Assembly (NCBI GenBank): GCA_963744875.1
Contig: CAVUVQ010000010.1
Span: 372,001 to 436,000 of the forward strand
Direction of reading: 5' to 3'
Origin: JACDAE01 sp963744875
GTDB taxonomy: Bacteria > Chloroflexota > Ktedonobacteria > Ktedonobacterales > Ktedonobacteraceae
DNA: 64,000 bases
This document shows, in pieces, positions 9,354 through 18,666 of the stretch. The translations under genes were made by a program, and so were the position numbers. Numbering within the stretch: the first letter of the stretch is position 1; each line of letters starts with the position of its first letter. A model generated the notes under the pieces. That model had not been told where the DNA came from. It saw nothing but the letters and a program-made list of their open reading frames with translations, and made no database searches.

Positions 9354-9394
9354 AATCTGTTCAGATTGACAAATACAAAACCTTAGATTATACT
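9354..9394 (+). promoter_or_regulatory. Sigma-70 promoter with overlapping palindrome for the TetR-MFS genes
   Basis: TTGACA (9366-9371), a 17-nt spacer and TATACT (9389-9394) make a near-consensus promoter. The palindrome AATCTGTTCAGATT (9354-9367) overlaps the -35 box. A dimer bound there would block RNA polymerase, so it is a candidate autoregulatory TetR operator. Confidence 0.6.
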
Positions 9395-9479
9395 GTGACT
9401 ACTGAGTCATAAATAGAAGCATCGTTACATAACGATGGCTATTCACAACTGTAGAGATGGGGAGGGAGGTATAAAACAT

Positions 9480-10121
9480 ATGCACGTGGACAGTGTTCAC
9501 CGCTCTCTTCGTGAAAAGCAGCGCCAGGAGCGGCAGGAACTAATCCTGCAAGCCGCTGAACAGGTCTTCACAGAAAAGGGTTATTACGATGTCTCCCTGG
9601 ATGAGATTGCCAGGCGGGTAGGGATTGGCACTGCCACCATTTACTCGCATTTCTCATCTAAAGAAGACCTCATGGTGGCTGCGATTTTTGAGCGAGCGCT
9701 TCAGAGAGTGGCACTGCACATACAGGAGCTTGCTGCAATACAACAAAATGCCGTAGAGAAATTGACGGAACTCTTTCAGTTTCTCATTAGCGATGATTTT
9801 TTTCTGCGCCGTGCCCAGCTCTATTACTCTTTAGGGAATAGTCCTGAGGCTCAAAAAGCGTTAAACGACCATCAGAGCACTATATCGGAGAATGCACGCA
9901 TCTTTTCTGAGACGCTGGCTGCAGTCATCGAGCAAGGGAAATTAAGTGGTGAGTTCCGGCAAGATATAGCGACTTCTACTATGCTCAAAGCGTTCATCAG
10001 CATCGTTCGCGCACAAAGTGTGAAGGATCGGTTAGCAGGCAATTACGAAGATGGATCGCCCGCTGAGCTCCTCCAGGTGTACATGAGTGGTATTGCCGCA
10101 CAGGCAACTACCACGAAATGA
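9480..10121 (+). CDS. TetR/AcrR family transcriptional regulator
   Basis: This 213-residue protein has an N-terminal HTH (residues ~15-60). It contains RQELILQAAEQVFTEKGYYD, then VSLDEIARRVGIGTATIYSHF and SSKEDL, the classic TetR signature. The C-terminal all-helical region would bind ligand and dimerise. The chosen ATG at 9480 has GGGAGG 9 nt upstream; the longer frame from 9435 has no ribosome site. It lies 77 nt upstream of the 14-helix MFS pump, on the same strand and behind a shared promoter. It therefore probably represses itself and the pump until a toxic ligand binds. Confidence 0.88.
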   Translation: MHVDSVHRSLREKQRQERQELILQAAEQVFTEKGYYDVSLDEIARRVGIGTATIYSHFSSKEDLMVAAIFERALQRVALHIQELAAIQQNAVEKLTELFQFLISDDFFLRRAQLYYSLGNSPEAQKALNDHQSTISENARIFSETLAAVIEQGKLSGEFRQDIATSTMLKAFISIVRAQSVKDRLAGNYEDGSPAELLQVYMSGIAAQATTTK

Positions 10122-10198
10122 CTTTCTTTAACAACTACAGGAACGTGTGGACTTTCCTGTACTTTCTGTGTCCAGCGCAATAATATGGAGTAACCAGC

Positions 10199-11953
10199 AT
10201 GTCTGTAAATGGAAGTGGATCGGTCACAGTAGGGCCGAGGTACAAATGGGTCGCGCTCTCAAATACGACTCTTGGTATTTTGATGGCGACAATTAACGCA
10301 AATATCGTGCTCATCGCGTTGCCCGCAATCTTTAATGGAATTGGCATTAATCCGCTCGCCCCTGGTGAAACCAACTATCTCCTCTGGATGTTGTTGGGTT
10401 ATATGGTTGTGACGGCAACGCTATTGGTAACGTTTGGGCGTATCTCCGACATGTTCGGTCGTGTACGCTTATATAATCTGGGCTTTGCCATCTTCACGGC
10501 TGCAAGTATCCTATTGTTTCTGACACCGGGTAAGGGCAACACAGCCGCGCTTGAATTGATCATCTTCCGTATGATCCAGGCGATCGGTGGCAGTTTCCTC
10601 CAGGCCAATAGCACAGCCATTCTCACCGATGCCTTTCCAGTGCGACAACGTGGTACGGCAATGGGAATTAATCTGGTAGCAGGTATCATCGGATCGGTCC
10701 TGGGACTCATTCTGGGTGGCATACTGGCTGCAATTAACTGGCGTTATGTCTTCCTGGTCAACGTTCCCTTTGGCCTCTTCGGCACCGTCTGGGCTTACCT
10801 GAAACTGCGCGAGACATCGCAACCTAATAAAGGCCAGAAGATCGACTGGTTAGGAAATATCACATTCTTTGTGGGATTAGTCGTCCTGCTCCTGGCCCTG
10901 ACCTATGGTATTGAGCCATATGGGAGCGCCCCGGTTGGTTGGAGTAGTCCTTATGTCATTGCAGGTATTATCGTAGGCGTCTTGCTACTGGCACTCTTTG
11001 TTTTCATTGAAACGCGCGTCCCTGATCCGATGTTCCGATTACATCTGTTCAAAGTTCGCGCATTCTCTATCGGAGCATTCTGTAACTTCCTTTCTGGCCT
11101 GGCGCGAGCTGGTTTACAGTTTATGTTGATCATCTGGCTGCAAGGCATCTGGTTGCCGCTGCACGGGTATAGTTATGCCGACACGCCACTCTGGGCGGGC
11201 ATCTACATCTTGCCTATGCTCGTTGGCTCAATCATCTTCGGACCAATCAGTGGTGTTCTTTCCGATCGTATCGGCGCGAAATTGCTGGCAACAGCCGGGC
11301 TGTTTTTACAGATGGTTGGTTTCCTCTTATTAACCTTGCTGCCAGCGAATTTCGATTACATCTGGTTCGCAGTGTTGTTGGCGTTGATGGGCCTTGCACA
11401 AGGACTCTTCCAGGTACCAAATACGACCTCTTTAATGAATAGTGTACCTGCGGATCAGCGTGGGACCGCATCTGGTATGAATGCCACGACGACAAATGCC
11501 GCGTCGGTAATGAGCCTGGCGGTATTCTTCAGCATCGTAACCCTGGGTCTGGCAGCATCGTTGCCTGCTACGCTCTCCGCTGGATTGATACATGCAGGTT
11601 TGCCAGCGACAATCTCGAATCAGATCGCCCACCTGCCACCGATTGCGGCGCTCTTCGCAGCGTTCCTTGGCTATAATCCGATGGCGACACTGGTTCCAAA
11701 AGCTGCGCTACAGCTCCTGCCGCAAGCAAGTCAGGCGAATATCCTGGGCAAAAGCTTCTTCCCGAACCTGATCTCGGGTCCGTTTATGACTGGTTTACAT
11801 GCCGTATTCTATCTCGCAGCGGCCCTCTGCTTGATCAGCGCAATTGCGTCACTCTTCCGTGGCAAGCGCTTTGTTTATGGCGAGACGGTAGAATCGGCTG
11901 AGTCGGTCGAGGCTTTGGAGGAGGGTGCGCCAATTTTGTCCGGCGAAGCGTAA
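10199..11953 (+). CDS. DHA2-type MFS drug/proton antiporter (14 TMS)
   Basis: This 584-residue membrane protein has about 14 predicted helices, the EmrB/QacA (DHA2) arrangement. Motif A appears as GRISDMFGRVRLYNLG near residue 80, after the second helix. The motif C-like glycine-rich helix GIIGSVLGLILGGILAAINWR follows near residue 170, and a second motif A-like VLSDRIGAKLLATAG lies in the C-half. It would use the proton gradient to export lipophilic or cationic compounds. A GGAG stands 8 nt before the ATG. Pairing with the upstream TetR gene suggests inducible efflux. Confidence 0.9.
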   Translation: MSVNGSGSVTVGPRYKWVALSNTTLGILMATINANIVLIALPAIFNGIGINPLAPGETNYLLWMLLGYMVVTATLLVTFGRISDMFGRVRLYNLGFAIFTAASILLFLTPGKGNTAALELIIFRMIQAIGGSFLQANSTAILTDAFPVRQRGTAMGINLVAGIIGSVLGLILGGILAAINWRYVFLVNVPFGLFGTVWAYLKLRETSQPNKGQKIDWLGNITFFVGLVVLLLALTYGIEPYGSAPVGWSSPYVIAGIIVGVLLLALFVFIETRVPDPMFRLHLFKVRAFSIGAFCNFLSGLARAGLQFMLIIWLQGIWLPLHGYSYADTPLWAGIYILPMLVGSIIFGPISGVLSDRIGAKLLATAGLFLQMVGFLLLTLLPANFDYIWFAVLLALMGLAQGLFQVPNTTSLMNSVPADQRGTASGMNATTTNAASVMSLAVFFSIVTLGLAASLPATLSAGLIHAGLPATISNQIAHLPPIAALFAAFLGYNPMATLVPKAALQLLPQASQANILGKSFFPNLISGPFMTGLHAVFYLAAALCLISAIASLFRGKRFVYGETVESAESVEALEEGAPILSGEA

Positions 11954-11960
11954 TATACGT

Positions 11961-12049
11961 AATACCGTAGAAGATCGTTTTACAGGATCTGCCATTTACG
12001 GGAAGGTGGACCAATCACGAACGGGATACAATCGGTTTTCTACGGTATT
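11961..12049. repeat. Inverted repeat downstream of the MFS gene
   Basis: AATACCGTAGAA (11961-11972) and TTCTACGGTATT (12038-12049) are perfect inverted arms separated by 65 nt. It may be a long-loop terminator for the convergent genes on either side, or a repeat remnant. The stem is not followed by a T-run. Confidence 0.5.
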
Positions 12050-12189
12050 TGATACATTTATTTATTTTCAGGTGCAGCTTGCTATTCTATGGGTGATTGA
12101 TAGATCGGCCATGGTTGCGAAGGAAGCATCATACCAAATGTTTGCGGTGGATAGTATCCAGGTCACGACTGTCCAGGTGCATAAGGATG

Positions 12190-12519
12190 TCATCCGAACT
12201 TCTGCACTGTTTTTGGCTTTGGTCCAACGATCAAGTACAAAAACAAAACAATCCAACCCAAAATGATCAGCATGGTGAACCAGTCCCATTCTTGAGCCTC
12301 TTTCATTTCGATCAACGCACCGATGTGCGATACCAGCAGCATGATGCTTCCGATGCTTATCAGTATTACGCCACACACAAAAAAGTACATAATTGCTTCA
12401 TTTGATGGGCCATCAACACTATGAGGCCAGACTGTATACCCCCAGATAATCATCGCAATTTCTGGGACATATAAACATGAGCCAACAATAAAAAGAATGT
12501 TAATTGCTTTTCTGCTCAC
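12190..12519 (-). CDS. Small three-helix membrane protein of unknown function
   Basis: This 109-residue protein has three hydrophobic helices (about residues 7-29, 42-65 and 80-98) and a basic C-terminal tail. It starts at GTG with GAGGAGG 4-5 nt upstream, a strong ribosome site that supports a real gene. I do not recognise the family. Nothing nearby points to its role. It is convergent with the MFS pump and divergent from the SirB1-like gene. Confidence 0.6.
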   Translation of the reverse strand: MSRKAINILFIVGSCLYVPEIAMIIWGYTVWPHSVDGPSNEAIMYFFVCGVILISIGSIMLLVSHIGALIEMKEAQEWDWFTMLIILGWIVLFLYLIVGPKPKTVQKFG

Positions 12520-12696
12520 TATGCCTCCTCACAATTTTGTATGGTTTATATATTACTATCGCCATCCCGCGTCTTCACCAGGACGGGGAGCAAGAAACGC
12601 ATTGTATATCGCTCTTATTCAGGTGTATGCTTGCCCAGCCAATTATAAGCCAATCGGCACATTCATAGCAAAAAACTTGCGTCAAAGGCCAGTTTT

Positions 12697-13410
12697 ATGA
12701 TTAAATGCCCTGGTATGGCCGAGAGATTTCCGAATGAAACAGCGCAACAACGTATCTATCGAGCATTCGAAACCCTCGCTGCTGGCAACGATGCCTCTAT
12801 TGATCTTGCCCAGGCAGCACTCCTGATTGCAAGCATTGAGTACCCGGACCTCGATACGACACATTATATCAATCAACTCGACTCACTTGCACGTCGAGTC
12901 CGTGTGCTGCTCACATTCCCAGAAGACGAAACACCTGAAGCGCTCGATCCTTTACCCACACTGAATGCTATTAACCAAATGCTCTTCACAGAAGAACAGT
13001 TTCATGGCAACGAAGCCGATTATATGAATCCAGAAAACAGCTTTTTTAATTGTGTGCTGGAGAAACGCACTGGTATTCCAATCACCCTCTCCCTGCTTTA
13101 TATAGAGATAGCACGCCGCGTAGGATTGAAGATCGAAGGGATCGGCTTACCCTATCACTTTATGGTCAGATGCAGTTTAGCCGATCGCCTTATCTACATC
13201 GATCCCTTTGAAGGGGGCATATTCCTCAGTGAGCAGGAGTGCCGCGAACGTATTCAGATTATGACAGGGCGGAGCGTAGAAGGTAAAAGCAAACTGCACG
13301 CACATTGGTTTGCACCCGTCTCTTCCAGACAATTCCTCTACCGCATGCTCAATAACTTGAAACAGATCTATCTGCGCAACGATGACTATATCGCACGGAC
13401 TCACTATTAG
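12697..13410 (+). CDS. SirB1-like transglutaminase-fold protein, N-terminal part (frameshifted)
   Basis: This is the N-terminal 237 residues of a COG2912/SirB1-type protein. ENSFFNCVLEKRTGIPITLSLLYIEIARRVGL is split by no gap and matches the family core, which resembles a transglutaminase fold. GIGLPYHFMVR and YIDPFEGGIFLS follow. The frame stops after RMLNNLKQIYLRNDDYIAR, exactly where the family normally continues into a TPR-like C-terminus. That tail is found intact in another frame at 13400-13609. One extra nucleotide in about 13391-13410 explains the break. The gene may be a pseudogene or carry a sequencing error. The biochemical role of the family is not firmly known. Confidence 0.75.
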   Translation: MIKCPGMAERFPNETAQQRIYRAFETLAAGNDASIDLAQAALLIASIEYPDLDTTHYINQLDSLARRVRVLLTFPEDETPEALDPLPTLNAINQMLFTEEQFHGNEADYMNPENSFFNCVLEKRTGIPITLSLLYIEIARRVGLKIEGIGLPYHFMVRCSLADRLIYIDPFEGGIFLSEQECRERIQIMTGRSVEGKSKLHAHWFAPVSSRQFLYRMLNNLKQIYLRNDDYIARTHY

Positions 13411-13609
13411 CAATTTAATGGTCATCCTTATGCCCCGTGTTGCCATTGAGCGGAAAGACCGTGGTCTGATCCACCTCCAACTCAAACACTATGCACGTGC
13501 ATTACACGACCTGATGGCCTATCTCGAACTCGCTCCAAAGGCAAAAGACCGCTACGAGATTCTGAACCAGGTCACCTCAATTCGTCAAATCATGTCGATG
13601 CTGAACTGA
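13400..13609 (+). pseudogene. C-terminal TPR part of the SirB1-like gene in a shifted frame
   Basis: The frame reads LTISNLMVILMPRVAIERKD, then RGLIHLQLKHYARALHDLMAYLELAP and a short helix. This is the usual SirB1 C-terminal TPR (DRGLLYxxLGxYxxAxxDLExYLxLAP). It has no ribosome site of its own and continues directly from the upstream frame if one nucleotide is removed. It is annotated separately because the sequence as given cannot translate both parts together. Confidence 0.7.
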
Positions 13610-13674
13610 ACGTGTGTAGTATAATAGATGCAGTCCGTCTATTTTCTCACAATGTTCAGAAAGCGGTGCAGCTC

Positions 13675-13944
13675 ATGGACACACAACAACTTATTAATTA
13701 TGAAGCGGCACTTCAATTCGCGATGGGTGATGTCCTGCGTGACCTGGCGATCCTCATGCAATATTCTGAGCAGGGACAAACACCCGATACCACAACGTAT
13801 ACGCAGACACTGCAACACCTCAGGGTATTTCAGCATCGCCTGGGTGCGTTAGAGCAAGAGGTACAGGCCGTGTGTGGGCCAGCGCAGGAAGCCGATAATA
13901 CAATCGGTGAGAGTAGTATTTCACTTTCAGATGAAGAGAGCTGA
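13675..13944 (+). CDS. Small helical protein of unknown function
   Basis: This ~89-residue, acidic, helix-rich protein starts MDTQQLINYEAALQFAMGDV and ends in a serine/glutamate-rich tail. The frame is open back to a GTG at 13612, just after the SirB1-like gene, so a longer form coupled to it is possible. TATAAT at 13620-13625 suggests a promoter inside that extension, which favours the shorter start. The ribosome site is weak for both. I recognise no domain. It is convergent with the MutS-like gene. Confidence 0.5.
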   Translation: MDTQQLINYEAALQFAMGDVLRDLAILMQYSEQGQTPDTTTYTQTLQHLRVFQHRLGALEQEVQAVCGPAQEADNTIGESSISLSDEES

Positions 13945-13964
13945 AAAGATAAAAAACTATATTG

Positions 13965-15824
13965 CTATGATTCATAACCCTCCTCAATCGGCAGGCCTTC
14001 CATGCGCATAATCTTGAGCGCATTGGTTGTGGGACTGGGACCGGAACGTAATACATAATCAAACACCATGCCACCATCGATCACGTCTTCGCGGAAGTGT
14101 TTATTGGAAACGCCGGGCAGAATATCAGCCAACCGCACCAGTTCCAGATCATGTGTGGAGATCAATCCAACACAATTGCGCCCAACTACCGCCCGTACAT
14201 ATGAGCGGCTACCGATCAGGCGTTCGCGATTATTCGTCCCTTTGAAGATCTCATCAACCAGGAAGAATAACGGCAATTGTCCAGGCTTTGCCAGTTCTTC
14301 CAACAGAGCTTTGAGACGCCTCACCTCCGCGTAAAAATAGGAATAGCCATCAGCCACCAAATCGCTGACACGAATACAGGTGAAAAGCCTGAAGAGCGAA
14401 GTATTTAACATTGTAGCATCGACCGGCCCACCGGCATATGCCAGGCATAAATTCACGCCCAGGGTACGCAAAAAGGTACTTTTGCCAGCCATGTTCGAGC
14501 CGGTAACAATCACAACCTCGCCCAGCTTAGCCATAGTGAAATCGTTCGTCACCTTTTTCTCCATGGTTATAAGAGGATGGCCCAGCCCCTGACCACTAAA
14601 AACAGCCTGACCATTTTGCTCATCAGGAGACATAACAGCAGGCATTGTGTAGTCAGGATTGAGGTACGCGAAGGTTGCCAGCGAACAGAGCGCTTCAAGC
14701 TCAAACCAGACATCTAACCATACGGGAAGATATGTTGCGATCTGTACTTTACATTGTTGTAAACGATACGCACAATAGGCATCCCACGGCACCAGTGCAT
14801 TGATCACCAGCCAGAGAATCCCATTGTTCTTCAGGGTCGACGCCGATGCGATACGCGAGGTACGCTTCAATAACAATGAGGGACGATGCTCACGATCAAC
14901 GAAAAATGGTTGACACAGCTTCTTGAGGTTCAGGTGTTGTCCATATGGATATTGTTCCAGATACTCAAAGACCGAACTTAGCGTACCAAAGGCGTCACGC
15001 AAGTAGAACGAATCGTCAAAAAGATCGCCTCGGAGGTGCGCGGTCGAAAAAAACAAAGCAAGCGTACATAGAACAGAGAACGTCCAGAGCGGTGGAAAAC
15101 CTGCAAAGACGTTGAGTAGTAGCAGAGCAATCGTCAACAGGCACAATGCAGATGCGCCCAGCAGCAATGGAAGCAACGAAGTAGACAGCGATTGCTGTCC
15201 CAACCAGTTTAATAAACGTTTACCTTCTACTTGCTGAGAGGTGCGCCTTGCCGCCAGCAAAGAGTTCATCAGCAGTTTATCGCGAAACAGCGTTAGAGGT
15301 GCAAGCTCACCTACCAGGGTTTGCCGCTGCCGAATACGCTGGAGATCGGGCGTTGTTGTCAGCAGCCATTCATGCAGACGCTGACTTCCCTCGCGCGATA
15401 CGGCAGTATTGAGCAATTGATGAAGAGAGCGAAAGCCAGTAATATCGAGATCGATTTCAAAGGGATGTTCTCCAGTTGGATCAAGCGGATAAGCGGGCGG
15501 AATAACATCCCAATTTAAATGTATGCGTGCAAGTTGTATTGTTTTGATATGGGACAGCAATTTATGTCGTGCCAGACTCCGCTCAACTCTGCCATGGAAG
15601 CGTGCCGCAATTGCGAAAAGCACAAAGGTGAGCACGGCGAGGCCAACGCCCCACCAACGGTTCAGCAGAAAAAAGACAAGGATCGCGAGGCCAAGGCCGA
15701 CAAAAAAAATAGCCACCCGCGTCCACGAATACTTATTACTGCGCAGCTCCAAAAGAGCAATACGTTTTTGCAAGCGTTCAATCTGTCGTTCAAGCAGACT
15801 GATGCGCTCCTGTTTTCTATTCAC
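13965..15824 (-). CDS. Membrane-anchored MutS-family ATPase
   Basis: This ~619-residue protein begins with a coiled-coil stretch (RISLLERQIERLQKRIALLELR). Two transmembrane helices follow (about residues 30-75), a MutS-type lever region, and two more helices near residues 230-280. The C-terminal ABC ATPase has Walker A GSNMAGKSTFLRTLG (~440), Walker B PLFFLVDEIFKGTNN and the STHD switch histidine motif. No mismatch-recognition domain I is present, so it is not canonical MutS; it resembles MutS homologues with N-terminal membrane helices. The GTG at 15824 has AGAAGG 9 nt upstream. The longer frame to 15875 would read into the 64-bp repeat. The role is unknown, possibly DNA or membrane remodelling. 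Confidence 0.8.
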   Translation of the reverse strand: MNRKQERISLLERQIERLQKRIALLELRSNKYSWTRVAIFFVGLGLAILVFFLLNRWWGVGLAVLTFVLFAIAARFHGRVERSLARHKLLSHIKTIQLARIHLNWDVIPPAYPLDPTGEHPFEIDLDITGFRSLHQLLNTAVSREGSQRLHEWLLTTTPDLQRIRQRQTLVGELAPLTLFRDKLLMNSLLAARRTSQQVEGKRLLNWLGQQSLSTSLLPLLLGASALCLLTIALLLLNVFAGFPPLWTFSVLCTLALFFSTAHLRGDLFDDSFYLRDAFGTLSSVFEYLEQYPYGQHLNLKKLCQPFFVDREHRPSLLLKRTSRIASASTLKNNGILWLVINALVPWDAYCAYRLQQCKVQIATYLPVWLDVWFELEALCSLATFAYLNPDYTMPAVMSPDEQNGQAVFSGQGLGHPLITMEKKVTNDFTMAKLGEVVIVTGSNMAGKSTFLRTLGVNLCLAYAGGPVDATMLNTSLFRLFTCIRVSDLVADGYSYFYAEVRRLKALLEELAKPGQLPLFFLVDEIFKGTNNRERLIGSRSYVRAVVGRNCVGLISTHDLELVRLADILPGVSNKHFREDVIDGGMVFDYVLRSGPSPTTNALKIMRMEGLPIEEGYES

Positions 15825-15848
15825 CGAAACAATCCTTCTGTAGATATT

Positions 15849-15976
15849 TGTAGGAACCCGGTTCACCACCTCCACGATTTATCGATTACCCCATCCACAC
15901 ATCGATCCCTATTGTAGGGACCCGGTTCACCGCGTCCGTGATTTATCGATTGCCCCATCCACACATCGATCCCTCA
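15849..15976 (+). repeat. Two 64-bp direct repeats upstream of the MutS-like gene
   Basis: 15849-15912 and 15913-15976 are near-identical units beginning TGTAGG(A/G)ACCCGGTTCACC and ending CCATCCACACATCGATCCCT. Each contains GATTTATCGATT. They belong loosely to the TAGGG-ended, GATTTATCG-containing repeats seen elsewhere in the window. Confidence 0.85.
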
Positions 15977-16104
15977 TGAAAGAGTCTAACACCAAAGACA
16001 AGAGAGTACCAGAGGTCTGGTAAAGCTACGTACGACAAGGTATTATAAAAGAGTATCCATTAAAAAAACATTATCGGACACACTATCAGCAAAAGGTAGA
16101 CACC

Positions 16105-16872
16105 ATGGAGATCACAAAGAAGACTGTTTTCGTAACCGGAGGCGCTTCAGGCCTGGGTGCAGCATGTGTACGCCTGTTAATACAAAGTGGAGCGAATGTA
16201 ATCATCGCCGATCTCAATAACGAAATAGGAACAGCATTGGCCGATGAATTGGGAGCCGCGACAAGATTTGTACAGACAAATGTTACAGATGAGGCGAGCG
16301 TCAAAGCAGCACTTCAGGTTGCAGTTGAACACTTCGGAGGCCTGCAGGTAGTTATTAACTGTGCAGGGATTGGTGTTGCCGAACGTGTGCTGGGGAAAAG
16401 TGGTCCGAGCAGCCTGGAAACATTTAGCAAAGTCATCAATATAAATTTAATTGGAACCTTCAATGTTATCCGCCTGGCCGCCGCCGTGATGAGCGAGAAT
16501 CGACCAGACCAGGAGGGTGAGCGCGGGGTAATCATTAATACGGCCTCGGTAGCTGCCTTTGATGGTCAGATAGGGCAGGCGGCGTATTCAGCATCTAAAG
16601 GTGGCATCGTCGGTATGACATTGCCTATCGCACGCGAGTTTGCACGCATCGGCATTCGTGTCATGACTATTGCCCCTGGCCTCTTCGATACCCCTCTGTT
16701 AGGAAGTTTACCAGAACCGGCCCGTATTTCGCTTGGGCAGCAGGTGCCTTTCCCATCACGCCTGGGGCGTCCCGCAGAATATGCAGCTCTGGCGAAGCAC
16801 ATCATTGAGAATCCGATGTTAAATGGCGAGGTGATTCGCCTGGACGGTGCAATACGTATGCAACCACGTTGA
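16105..16872 (+). CDS. SDR family oxidoreductase, 3-hydroxyacyl-CoA dehydrogenase type II-like
   Basis: This 255-residue short-chain dehydrogenase has the NAD-binding motif TGGASGLG at the N-terminus, the acidic tip DLNN after the second strand (favouring NAD over NADP), NCAG and the catalytic YSASK. The region around GVGAER/VLGKSGPSSLETF and the ending LNGEVIRLDGAIRMQPR match the HSD17B10/type II 3-hydroxyacyl-CoA dehydrogenase group. It probably oxidises 3-hydroxyacyl-CoA in fatty-acid or branched-chain degradation. AAGGTAG precedes the ATG. No other beta-oxidation gene is adjacent; an acyl-CoA dehydrogenase occurs at 29879-31087. Confidence 0.85.
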   Translation: MEITKKTVFVTGGASGLGAACVRLLIQSGANVIIADLNNEIGTALADELGAATRFVQTNVTDEASVKAALQVAVEHFGGLQVVINCAGIGVAERVLGKSGPSSLETFSKVININLIGTFNVIRLAAAVMSENRPDQEGERGVIINTASVAAFDGQIGQAAYSASKGGIVGMTLPIAREFARIGIRVMTIAPGLFDTPLLGSLPEPARISLGQQVPFPSRLGRPAEYAALAKHIIENPMLNGEVIRLDGAIRMQPR

Positions 16873-17079
16873 TATCTTGCATAAGTAAAAATAAATGATA
16901 AGGAAATGTTAACTAAATGATATTCAAATGTCATACAATGTAGCATACTATTTAAGTAGGAGTTTGCAAGTCTTATCTTTACTTGCTGCACACTATTTTT
17001 TCTTAGCTCTCCCTAAAACATGCGGTGCGGCACGGAGGTCGGTTGTTGCCAACAGTAATGAGAAGAGGATGTATCCATT

Positions 17080-18438
17080 ATGATCTACTCAGATAACCTC
17101 CTGCGTTTTGATCTGTTTCAACAGCTTGTTGAGTGGCTCAATATCAGCATGCGCGACCAGCGCAAAGGACGCCACTTTTTAGAAACAAACGCGCTTCTTA
17201 TGGAACATGAAACCAGTAGAGAATTAGAGCGACTCATCGTTGCTCAAGTTGAAGATAAAATAGAAATCAAACAGCAGATGCAACATCTGCAAGCATTATT
17301 GAACGATGTGCACCGCCGTGGCAACACGACCAGGGATATTCGCGAAGCATACGTAAACACCTACGGTGGTTTCGCCCTCGACCTGCCTTCCTGGTTGGTA
17401 GAATTAGAAGAGCAGCGCATGCAACTGGTGCGCCTCCGTCGCCCAGACCGAACAACCAAAAATCACGTTCGCCTGCTACGAGAAGCCCTCGCACGCGCTA
17501 AAAACGATCGAAGCGTTGCACCGGAAGTCATCGCCGAACTACAAAATGAGCTTGCTTATACGCTGCTACAAGGCCCCCATCCAGCTTCACAGACAGAATA
17601 TATCGACATGCTTGAACAGGCTATGGCCTATCATGAAGCAGCCTTACAGGTCTACACTTTCGAACGGTATCCATTCCAATACGCCAAAACCTATGGTCAA
17701 CTGGGCATCATCTTCCAGCATTACGGCGTTGCAAGCGGGAAACAAGAATTCATTGAGCGTGCGATCTCCAGCTACAAGTCTGCGCTCTGGGTCTATAACC
17801 GCGACACATTTCCAGAACAATGGACGATGTTGCAAACGTATATGGGATGTGCCTACGCGTACCGGGGGCAAGACAAAACAGGTGACAATATCGAATACGC
17901 CATTTATTGTCACGAGATGGCCTTGCGTGTTGTCCCCCGTGCCCTCTTTTCAACCATCTGGGCAACGGCACAAACACACCTGGGTGATGCTTACCGCGAA
18001 CGTATCAAAGGCGACCGACCAGAGAACTTGAAACGTGCCCTGATTAGTTATCGACTGGCACTATCCGTCTTCACACAAAAAGATTTTCCGCGCGAATGGG
18101 CCGCGATCCATACCAAACTGGGCTTTATTTTCCAGCATGCTCGGGCAGAAGATATTGAAATGAGCACAGACATGAATCTGCGCTGTGCCATTGTCTGCTA
18201 TGAAGGCGCTCTCGATGAAGTGTACACACTCAAATCCTTCCCGGTAGAACGTGCCGCCACACTGGTAAGCCTGGGCAATGTTCATCTCAGGCGGCCCAGT
18301 GGCAATCGGCGCGAAAATCTTGAGCAAGCACGTAAATGTTATTGTAAAGCACTGGATATCTTCACCGAGCAAGCATTCCCTCTAGAATACCAGCAAACGG
18401 TGCGTAGACTTAGCGAAACCGAGTATCTTTTACACTGA
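17080..18438 (+). CDS. TPR-repeat protein
   Basis: This 452-residue cytoplasmic protein has an N-terminal helical region of about 170 residues. Five or more ~46-residue TPR units follow, of the form FP.QWA..Q..LG.AY..R....R.ENL..AI..Y..AL.V. Repeats with this FP-W spacing are often found next to CHAT proteases or in STAND signalling proteins. No such domain is fused or adjacent here. It likely acts as a protein-binding scaffold. The ATG at 17080 has GAAGAGG upstream. A strong terminator follows, so it is probably transcribed alone. Confidence 0.75.
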   Translation: MIYSDNLLRFDLFQQLVEWLNISMRDQRKGRHFLETNALLMEHETSRELERLIVAQVEDKIEIKQQMQHLQALLNDVHRRGNTTRDIREAYVNTYGGFALDLPSWLVELEEQRMQLVRLRRPDRTTKNHVRLLREALARAKNDRSVAPEVIAELQNELAYTLLQGPHPASQTEYIDMLEQAMAYHEAALQVYTFERYPFQYAKTYGQLGIIFQHYGVASGKQEFIERAISSYKSALWVYNRDTFPEQWTMLQTYMGCAYAYRGQDKTGDNIEYAIYCHEMALRVVPRALFSTIWATAQTHLGDAYRERIKGDRPENLKRALISYRLALSVFTQKDFPREWAAIHTKLGFIFQHARAEDIEMSTDMNLRCAIVCYEGALDEVYTLKSFPVERAATLVSLGNVHLRRPSGNRRENLEQARKCYCKALDIFTEQAFPLEYQQTVRRLSETEYLLH

Positions 18439-18460
18439 TAATAATGGCCGTTTCAATTGA

Positions 18461-18508
18461 GGATCATCCTTTCCAACAGATTTTCTGGAAAGGATGACCC
18501 TTTTTTTG
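18461..18508 (+). terminator. Rho-independent terminator after the TPR gene
   Basis: GGATCATCCTTTCCA pairs with TGGAAAGGATGACC, followed by a run of seven T (18501-18507). This is a textbook intrinsic terminator. Confidence 0.9.
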
Positions 18509-18666
18509 CCTTTCCAGGACGACTCAAGCAATGAATAAAACTGCAATATTTATTTGAATATGCAAATTCTTTCTTTCTCTCTTCCCTAAGTTCTCATGCA
18601 GAATGTAAAATAATAACGAATACCTATTCGAATAATACTCAAGAATACGCCAGGAGGGCTCTCTTC

